Assembly: GCA_035454085.1 (NCBI GenBank)
Contig: DAOTEJ010000003.1
Span: 28,354-92,353, forward strand
Length of the DNA stretch: 64,000 nt
Direction of reading: 5' to 3'
DNA from: DAOTEJ01 sp035454085
GTDB taxonomy: Bacteria > Pseudomonadota > Gammaproteobacteria > Burkholderiales > Burkholderiaceae_F
Positions 59,392 through 64,000 of this stretch are shown in pieces; within the stretch, counting starts at the first letter, position 1, and every line of letters begins with the position of its first letter. The translations under genes were made by a program, and so were the position numbers. The notes beneath the pieces were generated by a model. The model made no database searches and was not told the origin of the DNA. It saw nothing but the letters and a program-made list of their open reading frames with translations.

Positions 59392-60491
59392 TCATTGGGC
59401 GGCTTCGGGTCGCGAAGCGAACAGGTTGAGTCCCAACCGCTCGGACAGGAACTTGGTGACCAACTGACCCTTGATGCTGTTGCCGGCTTCGTCCAGCGGG
59501 GGGGCGAAGACGCCGACCGCGCCCTTGCCCGGGGCGATGGTCACGATGCCGCCGCTCACGCCGCTCTTGCCGGGCAGGCCGATCTCGAACAGCCAGTCGC
59601 CCGACTGCTCGTACAGCCCCGCCGTGGCCAGCGCCGCCAGCACGCGCCGGCAATGCGGTGCGTCGATCACCCGCTCGCGGGTGATCGGATTGACGCCGCC
59701 GTCGGCCAGCGTGGCCCCCATCACCGCCAGGTCCTTGGCCGTGACGTTGAGCGAGCACTGGCGGGTGTAGATGTCGGTGGCCTCGAGCGCATCCCAGTAC
59801 ATGCGGCCGTAGCCTTCCAGCAGCTTGGCGATGCCGCGGTTGCGCAGATTGGTGGCGGCTTCCGACTCATAGACTTCCTGGTCGATTTCGAGCTGCCGGC
59901 CGGCAAAGCGCGACAGGCCGTCCTGGATGAAGCGGAACTTCTCCTGCGCCGTGGCACCCGGAACGCAACTCGTCGTGGCGATCGCGCCCGCGTTGACCAT
60001 TGGGTTCATGGTCCGGTCGGCATTGAGTTCGACCGCCATCACGGAGTTGAACGGCANNNNNNNNNNNNNNNNNNNNNNNNNNNNNNNNNNNNNNNNNNNN
60101 NNNNNNNNNNNNNNNNNNNNNNNNNNNNNNNNNNNNNNNNNNNNNNNNNNNNNNNNCCGATCCGGTCGCGCGCCGCTTCAGCGCCGATCTCCTGGCAAAC
60201 GAGGGCGAAGACAAACGGTTTGGAGATGCTCTGGATCGAGAACAGGTGGTCGCGGTCGCCGATCCCCACCTCCCGCCCGCCCACGCCCACCACGGAAATG
60301 CCGAACAGGTCGGGCGAGACTCGCGCCAGCGCGGGAATGTAATCAGCGACGACCCCGGTGCTGTCTTCCGAGAAGGTCGCATGAGCCTCCGCCAGGACCT
60401 CGCTGACCAGCTTCAGGTCCGGCAGGGCCCCGGTCGATACACGGATCGTGATCGAGTCGCCCTTGTCTTCGATGTGCAGCTTTGGATGCAC
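59392..60491 (-). CDS. glsA: glutaminase, interrupted by an assembly gap
   Basis: Hydrolyses glutamine to glutamate and ammonia. The serine beta-lactamase-like catalytic motif SxxK is present in FSIQSISKPF. NPMVNAGAIATTS, the Tyr region YESEAATNLRNRG and GKSGVSGGIVTIAPGKG also match the GlsA family. The gene contains 100 N at 60057-60156. Upstream of it the frame ends at ARDRIG and downstream it resumes at PFNSVM. The family has only about six residues between these points. GTG 60491 is chosen as the start because GGAGG lies 8 nt before it; ATG 60512 has no ribosome-binding site. It is first in an operon with the MFS gene. Confidence 0.9.
60057..60156. other. assembly gap of 100 N
   Basis: Exactly 100 undetermined bases, the usual placeholder for a scaffold join of unknown size. 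It interrupts glsA. Confidence 0.99.
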
Positions 60492-60615
60492 GATGCGGTC
60501 CTCCGATGTCATCTAGAGTGTGTACGCTGCTGGGCGCTGGGCATGCGCCCTTCGTGCCGCCCGATGCTCCCAACCAAACCCGCGCAGTCGCCGATGCAAG
60601 CGGTTAGGGTTAATA

Positions 60616-60653
60616 GCACGGAACCGTGCGTTGCTTTGTGAAAATTGGCGCAA
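60616..60653. promoter_or_regulatory. candidate operators between glsA and the Crp/Fnr-type regulator
   Basis: GCACGG-AA-CCGTGC (60616-60629) is a 14-bp inverted repeat. Directly after it, TTGTG-N8-CGCAA (60636-60653) is an 18-bp imperfect palindrome similar to CRP-family sites (TGTGA-N6-TCACA). The surrounding 190 bp are clearly AT-richer than the genes and hold no other coding frame. The elements lie 48-85 bp upstream of the regulator start and 125-162 bp upstream of the glsA start. Confidence 0.45.
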
Positions 60654-60700
60654 TTATTTAATTTATTCATTCGCGTTCCCGACGCCGGCAAGGAGGCCGC

Positions 60701-61459
60701 GTGGCAAAGGAGCAGGACCCGAGGGATCCGGGCGATTTTCCGATCCGAGGCTGGTTGGCCAATTGCAGTGCCCAATTCAGGAAGGAATTTCTCGCGCTGG
60801 CTCGCCCGAAGTCAATTGCTGCCGGCAGCGTCATATTCCGGGCGGGAGACACAGGGCGCGACTTGTTCGGGATCGTGTCCGGCGTGGTTCTTGTGGAGGC
60901 CGGATACTCCCCTCCGGACGCGGCCCTGCTGCACATGCTGCGCGCCGGAGACTGGCTCGGCATGCTGGTTTGGATATCCGAGCGTAGTCCCCGTTTCTTT
61001 TCGGCGGTCGCCAGAACCGATGTCGAACTCCTGCACGTGCCCGCCAGCGAAATGAACGCGCTGCTGAAACGGCACCCGGAGGCCACTGCCGAGCTCTTCC
61101 GATCCGCCATCTGGGCAATGGAGGTCGCGCTGCAATGCGCAGCCGACCTGCTGATCAAGGACGCCTCGGCGCGCTGCGCGGCTGTCTTGTTGCGCATGGC
61201 CGGCCGGCGCTGGGCGTCGGACCCGCAGGCCAACCTGCCGTCCGAGATTCCCGCTTCGCAGGCCGAGCTCGCGATGCTCTGCAACGTCTCCAGAAAGACC
61301 TTCAGCCGAGTCGTCGGTGAGTTCTCGAAGCTTGGGCTGGTGACCGTCGGCTACAAGTCGCTGACCGTGGACGATCCAGCGGGACTGCGCCTCACTGCGG
61401 AGCTTGGCTCGGAGCAGATCACCCCGCGCGGTGGCGCGCGGCGCCAGAACCGGTCCTGA
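60701..61459 (+). CDS. Crp/Fnr-family transcriptional regulator
   Basis: A 252-residue regulator. The N-terminal cyclic-nucleotide-binding-like barrel (AAGSVIFRAGDTGRDLFGIV) is followed by a dimerisation helix and a C-terminal helix-turn-helix (ASQAELAMLCNVSRKTFSRV). It lacks the N-terminal cysteine cluster of FNR, so it is unlikely to sense oxygen with an iron-sulfur centre. Residues contacting cAMP (a GE...R pattern) are not evident, so the signal is unknown. GTG 60701 has AAGGAGG 4 nt upstream. It is divergent from glsA and precedes arcD, so control of these genes is likely. Confidence 0.92.
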   Translation: MAKEQDPRDPGDFPIRGWLANCSAQFRKEFLALARPKSIAAGSVIFRAGDTGRDLFGIVSGVVLVEAGYSPPDAALLHMLRAGDWLGMLVWISERSPRFFSAVARTDVELLHVPASEMNALLKRHPEATAELFRSAIWAMEVALQCAADLLIKDASARCAAVLLRMAGRRWASDPQANLPSEIPASQAELAMLCNVSRKTFSRVVGEFSKLGLVTVGYKSLTVDDPAGLRLTAELGSEQITPRGGARRQNRS

Positions 61460-61850
61460 TCCGGGGTCGTGCCGGCTCGGCAGCCGTGGCGCGGAACCCG
61501 AGTTCCGAGCACCCGGGCCTCAAGCTGGCCGTGCGAGCCGACCTGTCGCGGGTTGGCAAGCCGGCTGCGAAGTTCGCTCATGGAGGCTGGTCGCGCTGAC
61601 ACATCCCCACGACCGCCTGGAAGCGCGCTCAATTGGGCCGTTTTACACAATCCGCGCCGCGACACCGTGCTATCAATCTTCGGCATAAGGGTCGGCGCCG
61701 GCCTTGGGGCGGGGTCAGAGGCGTGGCTGGCACGCAGGCTCATAGACCCGGCATGGCCCGGTTCTTGGTCGGGGCCTCGGAGCGCTCGCCGGGCGTGGCC
61801 AAGGCGCTGTTGCGGGGCAAGGCAGGCTGCCAACCGATTGAGGACAGGCG
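61460..61850. promoter_or_regulatory. arcD upstream region
   Basis: No gene is supported in these 391 bases. TTGGG-N8-CACAA (61633-61650) is an 18-bp imperfect palindrome of the same form as the site before the regulator. A TTTACA hexamer overlaps it (61642-61647) but no well-spaced -10 follows. There is no clear terminator after the regulator gene, so read-through into arcD is possible. Confidence 0.4.
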
Positions 61851-63272
61851 ATGGCAGAACAGCAAAAGATGTCGCGGATGGCGTTGACCGCGATGGTCGT
61901 GGGGGGCATGGTGGGGGCGGGCATCTTCTCCCTGCCCCGCACCTTTGCCGGCGCCACCGGGCCGCTCGGCGCGGTGATCGCGTGGCTCATCGCCGGCACC
62001 GGCATGTACATGCTGGCGCGGGTGTTCCAGGCCCTGGCCGAGCGCAAGCCGGATCTGGACGCCGGCGTCTTTGCCTACGCCAAGGCCGGCTTCGGCGACT
62101 ACCCGGGGCACCTCTCGGCCTTCGGCTACTGGATCGGCAGCTGCATCGGCAACGTGTCGTACTGGGTGCTGATCAAGTCCACGCTCGGCGCGTTCTTCCC
62201 GATCTTCGGCGAGGGCAACACGGTGGCGGCCATCCTCATCGCCTCGGTGGGCATCTGGCTGTTCCACTTCCTGATCCTGCGCGGCGTGCAGCAGGCGGCG
62301 GCCATCAACAAGATCGTGACTATCGCCAAGGTCATCCCCATCCTGCTGTTCATCGTCATCCTGTTCTTCGCCTTCAAGCTGGATCTGTTCAGCGCCAACC
62401 TCTACGGCGGCGACCTGACGACGGGCCTGTTCGAGCAGGTGCGGGCGACCATGCTGGTGACCGTGTTCGTGTTCATCGGCATCGAGGGCGCGAGCGTGTA
62501 TTCGCGCTACGCCAAGGCGCGCAAGGACGTGGGCTGGGCCACCATCGTCGGCTTCGTCGGCGTGACCGGGCTGATGGTGCTGGTCACCCTGCTGCCGTAT
62601 GCGGTGCTGCAGCGCGCCGAGATCGCCGGCATGCGCCAGCCATCGATGGCGGGGGTACTGGAATCGGTGGTCGGTCCCTGGGGCTCGGTGTTCGTCAGCG
62701 TGGGCCTGCTGGTCTCGGTGCTAGGCGCCTATCTGGCCTGGGCGCTGATCTGCGCCGAGGTGATGTTCGCCGCGGGCAAGTCCAAGGACATGCCCCAGGC
62801 ATTCTCCAGGACCAACGCCAACGGCGTGCCCCACGTGGCCATGTGGTGGACGAGCATCATCATCCAGATCATCGTGATCAGCACCTACTGGTCGCGCGAC
62901 GCCTTCACCCTGATGCTCAACCTGACCAGCGCGACCACGCTGATCCCCTACTTCCTGGTCGCCGCCTACGGGCTGATGATCGCCAGGCGCGGCGAGACCT
63001 ATCAGGTTCGCCCGCAGGAGCGTCAGCGTGACCTGATCATCGCGGGCATCGCGGTGCTCTATACGGTGTTCATGCTCTACGCCGGCGGGTTGAAGTACAT
63101 CCTGCTGGCCGCGATCCTGTTCGCGCCTGGCACCATTCTCTACTACATCGCGCGGCGCGAGCAGGGCAAGCCGGTGTTCGGCAAGACTTCCGACTGGGTT
63201 TTGTTCGCACTCATCGTTGCGGCCGCCCTGTACGGCGCCTACGGTCTTGCGACCGGCACAATCGCGCTCTGA
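61851..63272 (+). CDS. arcD: arginine/ornithine antiporter
   Basis: A 473-residue APC-superfamily exchanger that takes up arginine and releases ornithine. The family start ALTAMVVGGMVGAGIFSLP is present, and the twelve or so helices include GMYMLARVFQALAERKPDLD and FVFIGIEGASVYSRYAKAR, both typical of ArcD and lysine permease relatives. arcA follows 43 bp downstream, which supports the arginine assignment. Confidence 0.94.
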   Translation: MAEQQKMSRMALTAMVVGGMVGAGIFSLPRTFAGATGPLGAVIAWLIAGTGMYMLARVFQALAERKPDLDAGVFAYAKAGFGDYPGHLSAFGYWIGSCIGNVSYWVLIKSTLGAFFPIFGEGNTVAAILIASVGIWLFHFLILRGVQQAAAINKIVTIAKVIPILLFIVILFFAFKLDLFSANLYGGDLTTGLFEQVRATMLVTVFVFIGIEGASVYSRYAKARKDVGWATIVGFVGVTGLMVLVTLLPYAVLQRAEIAGMRQPSMAGVLESVVGPWGSVFVSVGLLVSVLGAYLAWALICAEVMFAAGKSKDMPQAFSRTNANGVPHVAMWWTSIIIQIIVISTYWSRDAFTLMLNLTSATTLIPYFLVAAYGLMIARRGETYQVRPQERQRDLIIAGIAVLYTVFMLYAGGLKYILLAAILFAPGTILYYIARREQGKPVFGKTSDWVLFALIVAAALYGAYGLATGTIAL

Positions 63273-63315
63273 GCCGATTTCCGAGCAAATCTCTCTTCGA
63301 CCCTAGGAGATCAAC

Positions 63316-64000
63316 ATGGCAGCGAACAAGACGAAGGCGGGCAGCAGGACCGCGGCAAAGGGCAAGTCCGCCAAGGGCGAGCCGAAGTTCGGCGTGCACT
63401 CCGAGGTGGGTCAGCTGCGCAAGGTGATGGTCTGCGCGCCGGGCCGCGCGCACGCGCGGCTCACACCCAGCAACTGCGACCAGCTGCTGTTCGACGACGT
63501 GCTGTGGCTGGAGAACGCCAAGCGCGACCACTTCGACTTCATGATGAAGATGCGCGATCGCGGCATCGAGGTCGTCGAGATGCACAACCTGCTGGCCGAG
63601 ACGGTGGCCACGCCGGAAGGCAAGAAGTGGATCCTCGACCACCAGGTGATGCCCAACCAGGTGGGCCTGGGCTTCATCGACGAGCTGCGCAGCTACCTCG
63701 AGGGCCTGGACGACCGCGACCTGGCCGAGACCCTGATCGGGGGTCTGTCGACGCTGGACTTCCCCGAGAAGCTTGGCGGCAAGGCGCTGAAGGTGGTCAA
63801 ACAGGCCGCCGGCGCCACCGAATACCTGCTGCCGCCGCTGCCCAACACGCTCTACACCCGCGACACCACGTGCTGGATCTATGGCGGCGTGACGCTCAAT
63901 CCGCTGTACTGGCCGGCGCGGCACGAGGAGACGCTGCTCACCACGGCGATCTACAAGTTCCACCCCGACTTCGCCGGCAAGGTCAACGTGTGGTGGGGCG
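63316..64000 (+). CDS. arcA: arginine deiminase, 3'-truncated by the window edge
   Basis: Converts arginine to citrulline and ammonia. The visible 228 residues begin with a Lys/Ala-rich tail of about 22 residues, then the conserved FGVHSEVGQLRKVMVCAPG. NCDQLLFDDVLW follows with the substrate-binding Asp, and LPNTLYTRDTTCWI with the Arg/Asp pair. The catalytic His and Cys lie beyond the window end. AGGAG lies 6 nt before the ATG. arcB and arcC are expected downstream. Confidence 0.96.
   Translation, partial: MAANKTKAGSRTAAKGKSAKGEPKFGVHSEVGQLRKVMVCAPGRAHARLTPSNCDQLLFDDVLWLENAKRDHFDFMMKMRDRGIEVVEMHNLLAETVATPEGKKWILDHQVMPNQVGLGFIDELRSYLEGLDDRDLAETLIGGLSTLDFPEKLGGKALKVVKQAAGATEYLLPPLPNTLYTRDTTCWIYGGVTLNPLYWPARHEETLLTTAIYKFHPDFAGKVNVWWG

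Noticed and set aside
61754..61768. A sigma-54-like element (TGGCCC-N5-TTGG) before arcD
   Set aside because: The -12 GC dinucleotide is missing, the match is weak, and no activator of the NtrC type is near.
61460..61850. A canonical FNR/ANR box (TTGAT-N4-ATCAA) expected before an arginine deiminase operon
   Set aside because: No such sequence is present. Only the imperfect CRP-like palindrome was found.

Overview
This is a high-GC (roughly 68-70 %), densely packed chromosomal window from a betaproteobacterium, most likely of the order Burkholderiales. The support is gene order: the rpsU-yqeY-dnaG-rpoD block followed by a tRNA with a CAU anticodon, sodB-xseA-exbB-exbD-lpxK-Trm112-kdsB-adk, rsmB-purN, fkpB-ispH, and ribF-ileS-lspA-coaBC-dut. 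No insertion sequence, prophage, CRISPR array or plasmid gene was seen. A run of exactly 100 N at 60057-60156 shows that the window comes from a scaffolded draft assembly.

Layout. 1-3.7 kb: end of a LysR regulator and a large membrane PAS/GGDEF diguanylate cyclase. 3.9-6.4 kb: gluQ, an RhlE-type RNA helicase and a tRNA-Ile2(CAU). 6.5-11.9 kb (minus strand): the macromolecular synthesis block for translation (S21), replication priming (DnaG) and transcription (sigma-70). 12-19.6 kb: tsaD, plsY, ybaK, xerD, ogt, two tandem chalcone-isomerase-fold secreted proteins, ispH-fkpB, radC and rpmB-rpmG. 19.7-24.6 kb: fatty acid desaturase, MscS channel, RsmB-like methyltransferase and purN. 24.7-32 kb: ribF-ileS-lspA-coaBC-hypothetical-dut and an acyltransferase. 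32.1-36.5 kb: a flavocytochrome c sulfide dehydrogenase pair and clpS-clpA. 36.8-40.2 kb: cold-shock protein, icd, a Lys/Ala-rich secreted peptide, a DUF192 protein and sodB. 40.2-47.3 kb: xseA, exbBD, lpxK, Trm112-like protein, kdsB, an orphan peptide-binding protein and adk.

47.5-50.5 kb holds the most unusual locus. A K+-independent-type membrane H+-pyrophosphatase (hppA) carries an OmpA-like, peptidoglycan-binding type domain fused after its last membrane helix. It is followed 11 bp later by a small single-helix protein with the same kind of domain. Both domains keep the Asp and Arg expected to bind diaminopimelate. I infer a cell-wall-tethered proton pump with an accessory subunit.

50.5-57.6 kb: GNAT acetyltransferase, an Lgt-like/TlpA fusion, an extended CoA-transferase, a short-chain dehydrogenase, gamma-glutamyltransferase and a peroxiredoxin. 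57.7-64 kb: a second coherent module with glutaminase and an MFS exporter on the minus strand, then a Crp/Fnr-family regulator, arginine/ornithine antiporter ArcD and the start of arginine deiminase ArcA. Both enzymes release ammonia from an amino acid, and matching imperfect CRP-like palindromes precede the regulator and arcD. This suggests one regulon for acid stress, nitrogen or anaerobic energy.

Most of the window is core housekeeping sequence arranged in tightly overlapping operons. Four convergent gene pairs also overlap at their 3' ends.
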